A stretch of 41,336 nt of DNA, from positions 1 through 41,336 of the forward strand of contig JANRIM010000166.1 of the NCBI GenBank assembly GCA_033764865.1. Reading direction: 5' to 3'. Below the pieces are notes generated by a model. It worked only from the letters and a program-made list of their open reading frames with translations. It made no database searches and had not been told where the DNA came from. Positions 1 through 7,247 of the stretch are shown here, piece after piece. This DNA comes from VFBF01 sp033764865 (GTDB taxonomy: Bacteria; Pseudomonadota; Alphaproteobacteria; Caulobacterales; Aquidulcibacteraceae). Within the stretch, counting starts at the first letter, position 1. Each line of letters begins with the position of its first letter. Position numbers and translations under genes: made by a program.

Positions 1-422
1 GCGATGAAGCGCAGCGCGTGCAGCGCGATGGCCGCCTCGATCAGGTTGTGGGCAATCCACATGCCGCGGGCGCCCGGCCCGGGCGGGAACAGCCACCCGG
101 CAACGCCCATCATCGTCAGCACCGCCACCGGCGTGAAGGCGCCCGGCGTCAGGCGCCTGTCCTCGAACAAGACGCTCAGGAACAGCCACGCGTAGCCGAC
201 GCCCGCCACCGAGAGCAGCCATATGGGCCCATAGAGAACCGCGGCGGCGGTGCGCAGCACGTCCGACGAATTGAGCGCGTAGGCGATGGCGGAGGCGGCG
301 AACAGCGCGCCCGCCACCCGCGCCGCCGCGCTCGACGGCCCGCGTGCGAGCGCGGTTCCCATCGCGGCCAGGCTGCCGATGGCGATGCCGCGGAAGAACA
401 GGTCGGCGAGGAGGGGCGTCAT
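1..422 (-). CDS. Multi-pass membrane protein, 5' part only (possibly membrane-anchored AraC-type regulator)
   Basis: An open frame starts at an ATG (422-420) and runs off the left edge with no stop, giving about 140 N-terminal residues. The protein is a series of hydrophobic helices separated by short loops, including LFEDRRLTP in a loop near residue 88 and WIAHNLIEAAIALHAL near the edge. Some alphaproteobacterial AraC-family regulators have an N-terminal membrane sensor with similar loops, followed by a C-terminal HTH pair. I infer that family from memory of the pattern, and the HTH would lie outside the window. The gene is co-directional with and downstream of the GST gene (25-bp gap). I am sure it is coding and unsure of its identity. 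Confidence 0.6.
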   Translation of the reverse strand, partial: MTPLLADLFFRGIAIGSLAAMGTALARGPSSAAARVAGALFAASAIAYALNSSDVLRTAAAVLYGPIWLLSVAGVGYAWLFLSVLFEDRRLTPGAFTPVAVLTMMGVAGWLFPPGPGARGMWIAHNLIEAAIALHALRFI

Positions 423-447
423 GGCGTCCCGCGGACGGGCGGGCCCG

Positions 448-1068
448 CTACTTCGCGCTGGCGGCGGCGCTCGGGCGCGCCTTCACCCGGTCGTACCACG
501 CGGCGATGTGGGCGTTGGCCGGATCGAACGGCTGGCCGACGGCGACGCCGAAGTCGAGCGTGCAGAACAGCAGGATGTCGGCCAGCGTGAAGCGGTCGCC
601 GGCCACGAACGTCTTGCCCGCCATCAGCCCGTCGAGCCAGGCGATCTTGTCCTGCGCGATCGCCTTCAGGTCGGCGGCGGCCTGCGGGATCAGGCGCATG
701 CGGTTCTGGAAGATCGGCTGGCCCTCCGCGTAGCGGAACCCGTTCAGCATCGGCTCGGTGATGTTGAGGTCGATCCGGCGCGTCCACATACGCGTCATGG
801 CGCGCTCCTCGGGCGTGGCGCCGATGAGCGTCGGCGTGGGGAACTTCTCCTCGAGGTATTCGCAGATGGCCGTCACTTCCGCGAGGCAGCGGCCGTCGTC
901 GAGTTCGAGCGTCGGCGTCTGGCCAGACGGGTTGCGCTTCAGGTGTGCGTCCTGGCGGTTCTCGCCGGCGAGCAGGTCCACCTGCACCCGCGGCAGGTCG
1001 ACGCCCTTCTCGGCCAGGAACATGGTCACGATCCGCGGATTCGGGCCGATGGAGTCGTAGAGTTTCAT
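448..1068 (-). CDS. Glutathione S-transferase family protein
   Basis: This 206-aa protein has the usual size and two-domain layout of a cytosolic GST. The N-terminal thioredoxin-like domain (about residues 1-80) begins MKLYDSIGPNPRIV, with Ser6 as the likely glutathione-activating residue, and includes SGQTPTLELDDG and CLAEVTAICEYLEE, the usual glutathione-binding SNAIL-like region. The helical C-terminal domain carries the conserved FVAGDRFTLADI segment near residue 160. The start chosen is the ATG at 1068, behind GGGAGAGG; a longer frame to 1203 would overlap the divergent mmcB. GSTs conjugate or reduce electrophiles and peroxides in the cytoplasm; the substrate cannot be told from sequence. 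Confidence 0.92.
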   Translation of the reverse strand: MKLYDSIGPNPRIVTMFLAEKGVDLPRVQVDLLAGENRQDAHLKRNPSGQTPTLELDDGRCLAEVTAICEYLEEKFPTPTLIGATPEERAMTRMWTRRIDLNITEPMLNGFRYAEGQPIFQNRMRLIPQAAADLKAIAQDKIAWLDGLMAGKTFVAGDRFTLADILLFCTLDFGVAVGQPFDPANAHIAAWYDRVKARPSAAASAK

Positions 1069-1177
1069 GTGGGTCGCCTCTCCCTGGGCGGGCACCCTGC
1101 CGGTCCCTGACCATGGCGGCAAGACACGGCGAGCCCAGAGGGAGATTCTGCGGCGGGGCGGGTGGTAGAGAGGCGCC

Positions 1178-1606
1178 ATGAGCCCCTCCCGCCCCGAGAT
1201 CACAGCGGCCCTCGCCCGCGGCGTCCAGCGCCTGCTGGCAGACCGCGGCTATGCGCCGGTGCTGGAGCTGACGCTGGGCAATGGCCGGCGCGCGGACGTG
1301 GCGGGGCTGTCGCCGAGGGGCGAGATCGTCATCGTGGAGACCAAATCCGGCGTCGAGGACTTCGTGGTCGACTTCAAATGGCCGGACTACCGGGACTATT
1401 GCGACGCGTTCTACTTCGCGGTGACGCTGGAGTTTCCCCAGGCGCTGATCCCGGCGGACGTGGGGCTCATCGTGGCGGACGGGTTCGGCGGGGAGATCCT
1501 GCGCGAGCCGGCGCGCCATCCGCTGGTCTCGGCGCGCCGCAAGGCGGTGACGCTGCAGTTCGCCCGCGTCGCGGCGCTGCGGCTGCTGGGGGCCGGCGGC
1601 GGCTGA
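1178..1606 (+). CDS. mmcB: MmcB family DNA repair protein
   Basis: This 142-aa protein matches the MmcB family (PF06319), an alphaproteobacterial group linked to mitomycin C resistance in Caulobacter. It has the signature of a PD-(D/E)xK nuclease fold: Glu30, Asp40 in RRADVAGL, and Glu54-x-Lys56 in EIVIVETKSG, followed by a FKWPDYRDYCDAFYFAV block. It is probably a cytoplasmic DNA-processing enzyme for crosslink or alkylation damage. It is divergent from the GST gene, 109 bp away. The Caulobacter homologue is under SOS control, but I saw no GTTC-N7-GTTC LexA box in this intergenic stretch. The family call is strong; the biochemical activity is not established. Confidence 0.88.
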   Translation: MSPSRPEITAALARGVQRLLADRGYAPVLELTLGNGRRADVAGLSPRGEIVIVETKSGVEDFVVDFKWPDYRDYCDAFYFAVTLEFPQALIPADVGLIVADGFGGEILREPARHPLVSARRKAVTLQFARVAALRLLGAGGG

Positions 1607-1737
1607 TGCGCGACCCTCTCTCCGCGCCGGCGGAGACATGAAACATTCATCGGAATTTGTTGGTGAATTGGCGCGCTGCCCCTGCGGCGCAGGCGTGAAT
1701 CACTCTACAAGGCGCCATCCGAAGGAGGCCTTGACCC

Positions 1738-1929
1738 ATGTCCGATCGTGAAATCCGCAGTGTCGTTCTCGTCACCAAGCTCGATCGCGCCGCCATCGAC
1801 GCCGAGATCGCCGAGAGCGGCATGGCCTTCATCGACCTGCCGCAGTCGGAATCGTGCAAGTTCAAGGGCGTTTCCGGAGACCTCCTGTTCTGGGCCGCCG
1901 AAGTTGAAATCGACGAAGTCGACGACTGA
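1738..1929 (+). CDS. Small acidic protein of unknown function (63 aa)
   Basis: This ORF starts at an ATG 8 nt after a strong AAGGAGG site and ends just before the convergent DJ-1 family gene. The 63-aa product begins MSDREIRSVVLVTKLDRAA, is rich in Asp and Glu (ending VEIDEVDD), and has no signal peptide or membrane segment. I do not recognise the family. The good ribosome-binding site and the G/C-rich third positions argue that it is translated. It has its own intergenic region (1607-1737), so it is probably monocistronic. A small regulatory or adaptor protein is one possibility, without direct support. Confidence 0.75.
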   Translation: MSDREIRSVVLVTKLDRAAIDAEIAESGMAFIDLPQSESCKFKGVSGDLLFWAAEVEIDEVDD

Positions 1930-1935
1930 GCGGCC

Positions 1936-2598
1936 TTACTTGGCGGCCGCCAGAGCCGCCTTGAACGCCTCGTGGCGGGCCCCGTAGCGTTTCGCTATGG
2001 GAGTCCGCACAGCTTCGGGCGCGCGATCAGGATCTCCCGCATCGAACGGCGGGGCTGGATCGTACTCGATCGCGAGCTGGATGGATTGCGCCACCGCATC
2101 GCCCGCGATCTCCCCCGCGAGCGTGAGCGCGAAATCGATCCCGGCCGTGACGCCGCCGCCGGTGAACGTGTCGCCGTCGCGCACCACGCGCGCCCGCTCC
2201 GGGATGGCGCCCACCAACGGCAGCAGGTCGTGGTAGGCCCAGTGCGTGGTGGCGCGCTTGCCCCGCAGCAGCCCGGCGGCGCCGAGAATGAACGCCCCCG
2301 TGCACACGCTCGTCACGTAGCGCGCCCGCCCGCCCATCCGGCGCACGAACGCCATCGTCTCCGCATCGGCCATGGCGGCGTCCACGCCGAACCCGCCGGG
2401 CACGCACAGCACATCGAGGAGCGGGCACTCCGCGAACGTGGTCGTCGGCACGAGCGACAGACCGCAGTCCGACGGGACGGGATCGCGTGTCTTCGCCGCA
2501 ATATGGGTGACGCCGCCGGGCAAGCGGTGCAGCACCTGCAATGGCCCGGTGAAGTCAAGCTGCGTGACATCGGGAAAGAGGAGGAAGCCGATCTGCAT
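1936..2598 (-). CDS. DJ-1/PfpI family protein, isocyanide hydratase-like
   Basis: This 220-aa protein has the DJ-1/PfpI alpha/beta fold. The nucleophile elbow is Cys99 in TSVCTGAFIL, and Asp15 in QLDFTGP sits where isonitrile hydratase (InhA of Pseudomonas) has its catalytic Asp (Asp17/Cys101 there). The segment RGKRATTHWAYHDLL and the later FTGGGVTAGIDFAL are also typical of this subfamily and of the N-terminal domain of GATase1-like AraC regulators, but no HTH follows, so it is a stand-alone enzyme. An isocyanide hydratase would convert isonitriles to N-formamides; the physiological substrate is unknown. The ATG at 2598 was chosen over an upstream ATG at 2646 because homologues start at MQIGFLLFPD. 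It lacks a clear ribosome-binding site (see the promoter entry). Confidence 0.9.
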   Translation of the reverse strand: MQIGFLLFPDVTQLDFTGPLQVLHRLPGGVTHIAAKTRDPVPSDCGLSLVPTTTFAECPLLDVLCVPGGFGVDAAMADAETMAFVRRMGGRARYVTSVCTGAFILGAAGLLRGKRATTHWAYHDLLPLVGAIPERARVVRDGDTFTGGGVTAGIDFALTLAGEIAGDAVAQSIQLAIEYDPAPPFDAGDPDRAPEAVRTPIAKRYGARHEAFKAALAAAK

Positions 2599-2604
2599 GC
2601 GCCG

Positions 2605-2634
2605 TCTATAGCGCAAGCGCGCCGCCCCCAACAA
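2605..2634 (-). promoter_or_regulatory. Candidate promoter of the DJ-1 family gene, close enough to give a leaderless mRNA
   Basis: On the minus strand TTGTTG (2634-2629) and TATAGA (2610-2605) are separated by 18 bp. Only 6 nt lie between TATAGA and the ATG, so transcription would start at or next to the start codon. No Shine-Dalgarno sequence is visible, which fits leaderless initiation. This is a consensus match by eye, not a mapped start. Confidence 0.4.
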
Positions 2635-2714
2635 CGCGGCGTGCATAGGCTTGCCCTCGGGGCCGCGTCCGCTTTCGGCCAGCGGCGCCGGCGGGCGCGC
2701 GATAGCGTGGGGCC

Positions 2715-3182
2715 ATGTTCCAGGTCACGCCGTTGCCCACCGCCGTCGTCTTGACGGCCCTCGCCCGCCTCGCGGAAGGCGATCCCACCGTCCAGCGCCG
2801 CACCGTCACCGCGCCGCTCTCCGCGCCGTGCCGGCACTGCCTGCGCGACGGCGAGCCCGGGGAGGCGATGCTGCTGTTCGCCCACACGCCGTTCGACAGG
2901 CGCACCCCCTACACGGAGACGGGGCCCGTGTTCGCGCACGAGCGCTGCAAGGCGGCGGTACTCGGGCGGGGCGTGCTGCCGCCGGTCACGCACGCGCGCG
3001 GGCAGGTGATGCTGCGCGCCTACGGTGTCGATGGCGCCATCCATACCGGCCGCATCGTTGAGACGTCGGCGTTGGCGGACGTGCTCCAGTCGCTGTTCGC
3101 GTTGCCCGAGATCGCGTACGCGCACGTCCGCAGCGCCTCTAACGGCTGTTTCACCTATCGCGTCGACCGCGCGGGCGCATAG
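2715..3182 (+). CDS. DUF1203 domain-containing protein
   Basis: This 155-aa protein matches the DUF1203 family along its length: PCRHCLRDGEPGEAMLLF (about residues 38-55), FDRRTPYTETGPVFAHE (about 60-76) and a C-terminal YAHVRSASNGCFTYRVDR. The CxxC pair and the His/Glu-rich conserved segment suggest metal or redox chemistry, but no function is established for the family. It is soluble, with no signal sequence. It is transcribed away from the DJ-1 gene (116-bp gap) and converges on the SDR gene with 6 bp between the stops. Confidence 0.88.
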   Translation: MFQVTPLPTAVVLTALARLAEGDPTVQRRTVTAPLSAPCRHCLRDGEPGEAMLLFAHTPFDRRTPYTETGPVFAHERCKAAVLGRGVLPPVTHARGQVMLRAYGVDGAIHTGRIVETSALADVLQSLFALPEIAYAHVRSASNGCFTYRVDRAGA

Positions 3183-3188
3183 GCGCCG

Positions 3189-4100
3189 TCACACGCCCTC
3201 GGCGAGGTCGGCGAAGCCCGCGTCGCGCAGCAGCGCGCCGCTGTCGGTCCACAGCGCGGCGCAGGCCGCATCGTCCCGCGCCAGCGTCGACGGCGCGACC
3301 TCCGTCAGGCGGTGGCGGCGCATGCTGAAGTAGGCGCCGCGCGCGCCGGCGAAGGCGGGATCGACGGCGAGTGTGGCCAGCGCCGCGCCGGAAATCGCGG
3401 GCCGCGTCACGTTCTCGCCGCGCACCACGAGCCCCATGACATGGCGGAACACGAACTGCGCCGCGGGCCCGTAGTCCCGCGCCAGACCGGTGCCCGGATT
3501 GAAGCCGGGATCGAACGTCGCGACCGACACATCGGGCCGCCCTGGCGCGAGCCGCCGCGCCAGTTCGCGGCCCGTCATCACGTTGCAGAGCTTGGAGGCG
3601 CAGTAGGCCCTGCGGCCCGCCATGCCCGCCGCCGCATCGCGCTGGGGATCGTTTTCCGGGAACGCGAGGCGCCGGGCGTCCGCGTGGAAGGGCGGCGGCA
3701 TGCCGGTCTTGGCCTCCGGGTCGTGGACGCCGCTGGCGGTCAGCACCACGCGGCCGTGGGGCGCGAGGCCCGGCGCCAGCCTGTGCAGCAGCGCGAGGTG
3801 CGCGAGATGGTTGGTGGCGAACGTAACCTCGAAACCCTGCGCCGTGCGCTGGTCCGACACCACCTGGATGCCCGCGTTGAAGAGCAGGACGTCCGCCCCG
3901 GCGCCGGCGGCGTCGGCGAACGCCCGCACGGAAGCGAGGTCCCCGAGGTCGAGCGGGAGAAACGTAGCGCCGCGGCGGAGATCGGCCGGCGCCCGCGCCG
4001 GGTCGCGCGCGCCCACTGTCAGCGCATGCCCGGCCTTCAGCAGCGCCCGCGCCGCCACAAGCCCGATCCCCGACGTGCCCCCGGTCATCACGATCCGCAT
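3189..4100 (-). CDS. Short-chain dehydrogenase/reductase (retinol dehydrogenase/protochlorophyllide reductase-like)
   Basis: This 303-aa SDR has the cofactor motif TGGTSGIG at residues 6-13, NAG at 75-77, Ser123 in LTASGVHDP and the catalytic Tyr166-x3-Lys170 in YCASK. The length and the SGVHDPEAKTG stretch resemble the retinol-dehydrogenase/WW-domain oxidoreductase group rather than 245-aa FabG-like SDRs. It is an NAD(P)-dependent oxidoreductase of unknown substrate. It lies 52 bp downstream of a TetR gene on the same strand, with a perfect palindrome in the gap, so it is the most likely target of that repressor. AGAGG precedes the ATG by 5 nt. Confidence 0.92.
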   Translation of the reverse strand: MRIVMTGGTSGIGLVAARALLKAGHALTVGARDPARAPADLRRGATFLPLDLGDLASVRAFADAAGAGADVLLFNAGIQVVSDQRTAQGFEVTFATNHLAHLALLHRLAPGLAPHGRVVLTASGVHDPEAKTGMPPPFHADARRLAFPENDPQRDAAAGMAGRRAYCASKLCNVMTGRELARRLAPGRPDVSVATFDPGFNPGTGLARDYGPAAQFVFRHVMGLVVRGENVTRPAISGAALATLAVDPAFAGARGAYFSMRRHRLTEVAPSTLARDDAACAALWTDSGALLRDAGFADLAEGV

Positions 4101-4115
4101 GTTCGCCTCTATATT

Positions 4116-4131
4116 GGTTGGTTGACCAACC
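4116..4131. promoter_or_regulatory. Perfect palindrome, probable TetR-family operator
   Basis: GGTTGGT-TG-ACCAACC is a perfect inverted repeat with 7-bp arms and a 2-bp centre. It lies between the tetR stop and the SDR start codon, within 35 bp of the SDR ATG. The arrangement is typical of a TetR-family repressor controlling an adjacent gene. Binding is inferred. Confidence 0.65.
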
Positions 4132-4156
4132 TAAGGCGTGCGGGTGAATGTTTCAA
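4128..4156 (-). promoter_or_regulatory. Candidate SDR promoter overlapping the palindrome and the tetR stop
   Basis: TTGAAA (4156-4151) and TAGGTT (4133-4128) are 17 bp apart on the minus strand, and the -10 falls inside the palindrome, so a bound repressor would block it. The -35 overlaps the tetR stop codon. An alternative -10, TATAGA (4113-4108), lies just past the palindrome. Both readings place the operator in the core promoter. Confidence 0.35.
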
Positions 4157-4725
4157 GGCCCGCGCGAGCGGCCGACGGCGTCCACCAGGAGCCGGGCCGC
4201 GCCCTCCAGCGGGAACGCGGGGTCGGTCAGGGCGGCCAGCATGTACCCGTCGAATGCGGCCTTGAGCGCGCGGGCCGTCAGGCGGTCGTGATCGGTGGGG
4301 ACGTCCCGGCCGGCGGCGGCGGCCAGCGTGAGCGCGGTCTCCTCCACGGCGGCGTCCGTCAGCGTGCGGAGCACGACCGCCAGCGCCGGGTGCGTCAGCG
4401 CGCGCGCGGCGAACGCGAGACGCACGCGGAAGAAATCCGCGTCCACGGTCGCGGCGGCGCGCGCGTCCGCGAAGAAGGCGTCGAGCAGGGCTTCGCCGCT
4501 GTGTTTCGCCCGCCGCGCGCGCGAGACCTCCACGTACTCCTCAAGCCCGCGCCGCAGCGCGGCCTCCATCAGCGCCTCCTTGCAGGGGAAGTGGTAGTGC
4601 ATGAGGCCCGGCGTGACGCCCGCCTCCGCCGCGATGGACTTGACGCTCGCGGCCTCCAGCCCCTCGCGCGCGACGACCCTGAAGGCGGCGTCGATCAGAC
4701 GGTCGCGGGTGGAGGGCTCCGACAC
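4153..4725 (-). CDS. TetR/AcrR family transcriptional regulator
   Basis: This 190-aa protein has a TetR_N HTH at about residues 7-54 (RDRLIDAAFRVVAREGLEAA, then IAAEAGVTPGLMHYHFPCKE) and a helical ligand-binding C-terminal domain. It should bind DNA as a dimer and release it on binding a small molecule. Its GTG start (4725) directly follows the regA TAA stop (4728-4726) with no spacer, so its ribosome-binding site must lie within regA and translation is probably coupled. The next gene downstream is the SDR, with a palindromic site in between. The ligand is unknown. There is no in-frame ATG until residue 42, inside the HTH. Confidence 0.92.
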   Translation of the reverse strand: MSEPSTRDRLIDAAFRVVAREGLEAASVKSIAAEAGVTPGLMHYHFPCKEALMEAALRRGLEEYVEVSRARRAKHSGEALLDAFFADARAAATVDADFFRVRLAFAARALTHPALAVVLRTLTDAAVEETALTLAAAAGRDVPTDHDRLTARALKAAFDGYMLAALTDPAFPLEGAARLLVDAVGRSRGP

Positions 4726-5280
4726 TTACCGCGGCGCGCGTTTGGCCAGGATGCGTTGCAGCGTTCGGCGGTGCATGTTCAGGCGGCGTGCAGTTTCGCT
4801 GACGTTGTGGCCGCACAGTTCGTACACGCGCTGGATGTGCTCCCAGCGCACGCGGTCGGCGCTCATCGGATTGTCCGGCGGGGCGGCCTTGTCGTTGGGC
4901 AGCGCGAGCAGCGCCTTCACCACGTCGTCGGGATCGGCGGGCTTGGCCAGATAGTCGAGCGCGCCGGCCTTCACCGCAGCCACGGCGGTGGCGATGTTGC
5001 CGTAGCCCGTGAGCATGACGACCTTGCAGTCGGCCCGGCGCTTGTGCAGCTCCTCCACCACCGAGAGGCCGGTGCCGTCCTCCAGCCGCAGGTCGAGCAC
5101 GGCGTACTGGGGCGGCGTGTTGCGGGCGATCTCGATGGCTTCGGTCACGGAGCCCACCATCGTCACGTCGAAGCCGCGCCCGCCCAGCGCACGGCCAAGC
5201 CGCGTGCGGAACGGCGCGTCGTCGTCGAGGATCAGCATCGTCTTGTCGCCGGGGAGATCGATCAGTTCGGCGTCCGACAT
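4726..5280 (-). CDS. regA: Response regulator of the RegA/PrrA/ActR family
   Basis: This 184-aa global redox regulator has an N-terminal receiver domain (about residues 13-125) with acidic pocket Asp19-21, phosphoacceptor Asp63 in VLDLRLEDG, Thr91 and Lys113 in YLAKPADP. Asp63 is the same position as in Rhodobacter RegA. A proline-containing linker joins it to a Fis-type HTH (about 145-184, NVSETARRLNMHRRTLQRIL), which is nearly invariant in the family. In relatives it controls photosynthesis, CO2/N2 fixation, respiration and cytochrome genes in response to redox state. The cognate kinase gene regB is 84 bp upstream on the same strand. AAGGAC precedes the ATG by 7 nt, and the intervening bases are part of a palindrome. 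Confidence 0.95.
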   Translation of the reverse strand: MSDAELIDLPGDKTMLILDDDAPFRTRLGRALGGRGFDVTMVGSVTEAIEIARNTPPQYAVLDLRLEDGTGLSVVEELHKRRADCKVVMLTGYGNIATAVAAVKAGALDYLAKPADPDDVVKALLALPNDKAAPPDNPMSADRVRWEHIQRVYELCGHNVSETARRLNMHRRTLQRILAKRAPR

Positions 5281-5281
5281 G

Positions 5282-5291
5282 GGACATGTCC
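5282..5291. repeat. 10-bp perfect palindrome between the regA ribosome-binding site and start codon
   Basis: GGACATGTCC is self-complementary and lies immediately upstream of the regA ATG, overlapping its AAGGAC ribosome-binding site. It could be a protein-binding site. Because it has no loop, it is unlikely to form a stable RNA hairpin within one molecule. Confidence 0.35.
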
Positions 5292-5364
5292 TTTTTGGGG
5301 TGTGCGCCGCCGGGGAGGCGCGTGCGCACGGTTTTCGGTCAGATATGCACTCATACGCGCTTTG

Positions 5365-6720
5365 TCACGAATTGGTCGTCCCTAACGGAAGGGGGGGCGC
5401 CTCGATAGCGGCGCGTGGCCACGTGGCGCGCACCACCGCGCCCATTTTCGGCGGCGTGCGGTTGCGGGCCTCCACCCGCGCGCCCGTGCGCTCCAGCAAC
5501 GTCTTGGCGATGAAGAAGCCGAGGCCCAGGCCCCCGCCCGCGTCCCCGGGCGCGCGCTCGCTTACATAGGGTTCGCCCAGCCGCGCCAGCACCGATTGCG
5601 GGAATCCCGGGCCGTCGTCGCGCACCACGATCTCGATCTCGTCGGCGGTCCACCGCGCGGCCACGTCCACCGTGCCTGCGGCGAAGCCCACGGCGTTCTC
5701 CACGATGTTGCCGAGCCCGTGGATGATCTCCGGCGAGCGGGCGAGCTCGGGCGCGCGCGATCCGTCGGCGGCGGGCTCCACGTGCAGGTGGATCTCGGCG
5801 CCGAGGCCGCGATGGCGGTCGCACACGTCGTCAAGCAGCGTTTCCAGCGTCAGGCGCGCGTGCACGGCGTCACCCTCCTCCTTGCGGCTGGAGAGCTGCT
5901 TGAGGATGCTGCGGCACCGTTCGCTCTGCGACACCAGCAACTGCACGTCCTCCAGCAGCGGGGAGTCCCTGAACGCGGGATCCTTGCCGAGCGTGCGCTC
6001 CATCTCCTTCGCCACGAGGTGGATGGTGGCCAGCGGCGTGCCCAGCTCGTGCGCGGCGGCGGCGGCGAGGCCGCCCAGCGCGGAGAGTTTCTGTTCGCGC
6101 GCCAGAACCGTCTGCACTTCCGCGAGCGCGGCGCTCAGCCGCTCTTCCTCCGCGGCGACCCGCCACGCGTAGACGCTGGTGAAGCCCAGGCCGATGAGCA
6201 CGGCGGCGGCGAGGCCGAACTGGTAGATCTCCGGCGGTGCGTAGCTTTCTCCCGGTCGCCACGGCAGCGGCAGGCGCCACAGCGCGATCACGCCGACGCA
6301 GACGTAGGTGAGCACCGCCAGCGCCACCGTCACCGCCGGCCGCAGCACGATGGCCGATACCGCCACCGGCGCGATGAACAGCATCAGGAACGGGTTGGCC
6401 ACGCCGCCCGTCAGCGCCAGCAGCACCGCCAGCTGGACGACGTCGTAGGCCAGTTGCGCCGCCGCCTCCCAGTCCGCCACCACGCCCTGGCTGGGGCGCG
6501 CCACCATGAGGAAGATGTTGACCCACGCGCTCACGGCGATCACGCCCAGCGCCGCAGCCATCGGCACGTCGAAGCCCAGCCCGTAGCGGACGTAGACCAC
6601 CGCCGCGGTCTGTCCCGCCACGGCCAGCCAGCGCAGCAGGACCAGCGTCCGCAGCTGCACGCGGCCGGGCCCCGCCCACGATTCCGGTGGCTGGGGAAGG
6701 AAGGACGGCCGCGGCCTCAT
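5365..6720 (-). CDS. regB: Redox sensor histidine kinase RegB/PrrB/ActS family
   Basis: This membrane sensor kinase (451 aa from the ATG at 6720; 463 aa if the in-frame GTG at 6756 is used) carries the hallmarks of RegB. Six or so transmembrane helices occupy about residues 25-190 of the ATG form. The quinone-sensing heptapeptide GGVANPF is present. The H-box AAAAHELGTPLATIH follows (His236 in the long numbering). The redox-active cysteine sits in QSERCRSIL (Cys281 long numbering), the counterpart of R. capsulatus Cys265. The C-terminus is an HATPase domain with DDGPGF and GGLGLGFFI. It should autophosphorylate under reducing conditions and phosphorylate RegA. The ATG start leaves 74 bp to the divergent DUF4332 gene. 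Confidence 0.94.
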   Translation of the reverse strand: MRPRPSFLPQPPESWAGPGRVQLRTLVLLRWLAVAGQTAAVVYVRYGLGFDVPMAAALGVIAVSAWVNIFLMVARPSQGVVADWEAAAQLAYDVVQLAVLLALTGGVANPFLMLFIAPVAVSAIVLRPAVTVALAVLTYVCVGVIALWRLPLPWRPGESYAPPEIYQFGLAAAVLIGLGFTSVYAWRVAAEEERLSAALAEVQTVLAREQKLSALGGLAAAAAHELGTPLATIHLVAKEMERTLGKDPAFRDSPLLEDVQLLVSQSERCRSILKQLSSRKEEGDAVHARLTLETLLDDVCDRHRGLGAEIHLHVEPAADGSRAPELARSPEIIHGLGNIVENAVGFAAGTVDVAARWTADEIEIVVRDDGPGFPQSVLARLGEPYVSERAPGDAGGGLGLGFFIAKTLLERTGARVEARNRTPPKMGAVVRATWPRAAIEAPPLPLGTTNS

Positions 6721-6794
6721 AGTCAAAGTTCCCGTTGCGCTGGCAATTTCTGTCACAATACATGCGTTCCGCGCGGGGGGCGCATGGAACGGGC

Positions 6795-7199
6795 ATGACC
6801 TATCCTATCGACGAGATCGATGGGCTCAGCGAACGGCTGAGCGCGTCGCTTCACCGCGCCGGCGTCAAGACCACCCGGGACCTGCTGGACCGCGGCGCCA
6901 AGGCCGAAAGCCGCCCCGCGCTGGCCCGCATCCTCGGCGTCGCCGAGGCGGAGCTGGAGCGCGCCGTGCAGATGGCCGATCTGCTGCGCATCAAGGGCGT
7001 GGCGCGGCGGTTCGCGCCGCTGGTGCATGCCGCAGGCGCGCGCTCCGTGTCGGCGGTGGCGGCGCAGCAGGCAGGGAGGCTCTACACCGCCATCGTGGCG
7101 GCGAAATCACGGGTGGCGGGCGCAAGCCGCCTGCCCACGCAAGAGGATGTGGCGCGGTGGATCGAGGACGCCGCCATCCTGCAACCGATCGTCACGTAA
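6795..7199 (+). CDS. DUF4332 domain-containing protein
   Basis: This 134-aa soluble protein starts MTYPIDEIDGLSERLSASLHRAGVKTTRDLLDRG, two helix-hairpin-helix-like segments characteristic of DUF4332. This HhH pattern resembles non-specific DNA-binding domains, but no function is established. The ATG at 6795 was chosen over an upstream in-frame ATG at 6735, which would overlap the regB start region. It is divergent from regB and 48 bp ahead of the SCO gene, placing it inside a regB/senC-type neighbourhood. Confidence 0.85.
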   Translation: MTYPIDEIDGLSERLSASLHRAGVKTTRDLLDRGAKAESRPALARILGVAEAELERAVQMADLLRIKGVARRFAPLVHAAGARSVSAVAAQQAGRLYTAIVAAKSRVAGASRLPTQEDVARWIEDAAILQPIVT

Positions 7200-7247
7200 C
7201 GGGGCCGGCGGGTCGACAGCGCGCCGCACGCGGCCTAGATCGCGCCC

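Noticed and set aside
1069..1177. LexA (SOS) box ahead of mmcB
   Set aside because: No GTTC-N7-GTTC or GAAC-N7-GAAC pair was found by eye in the GST-mmcB gap, although Caulobacter mmcB is SOS-regulated.
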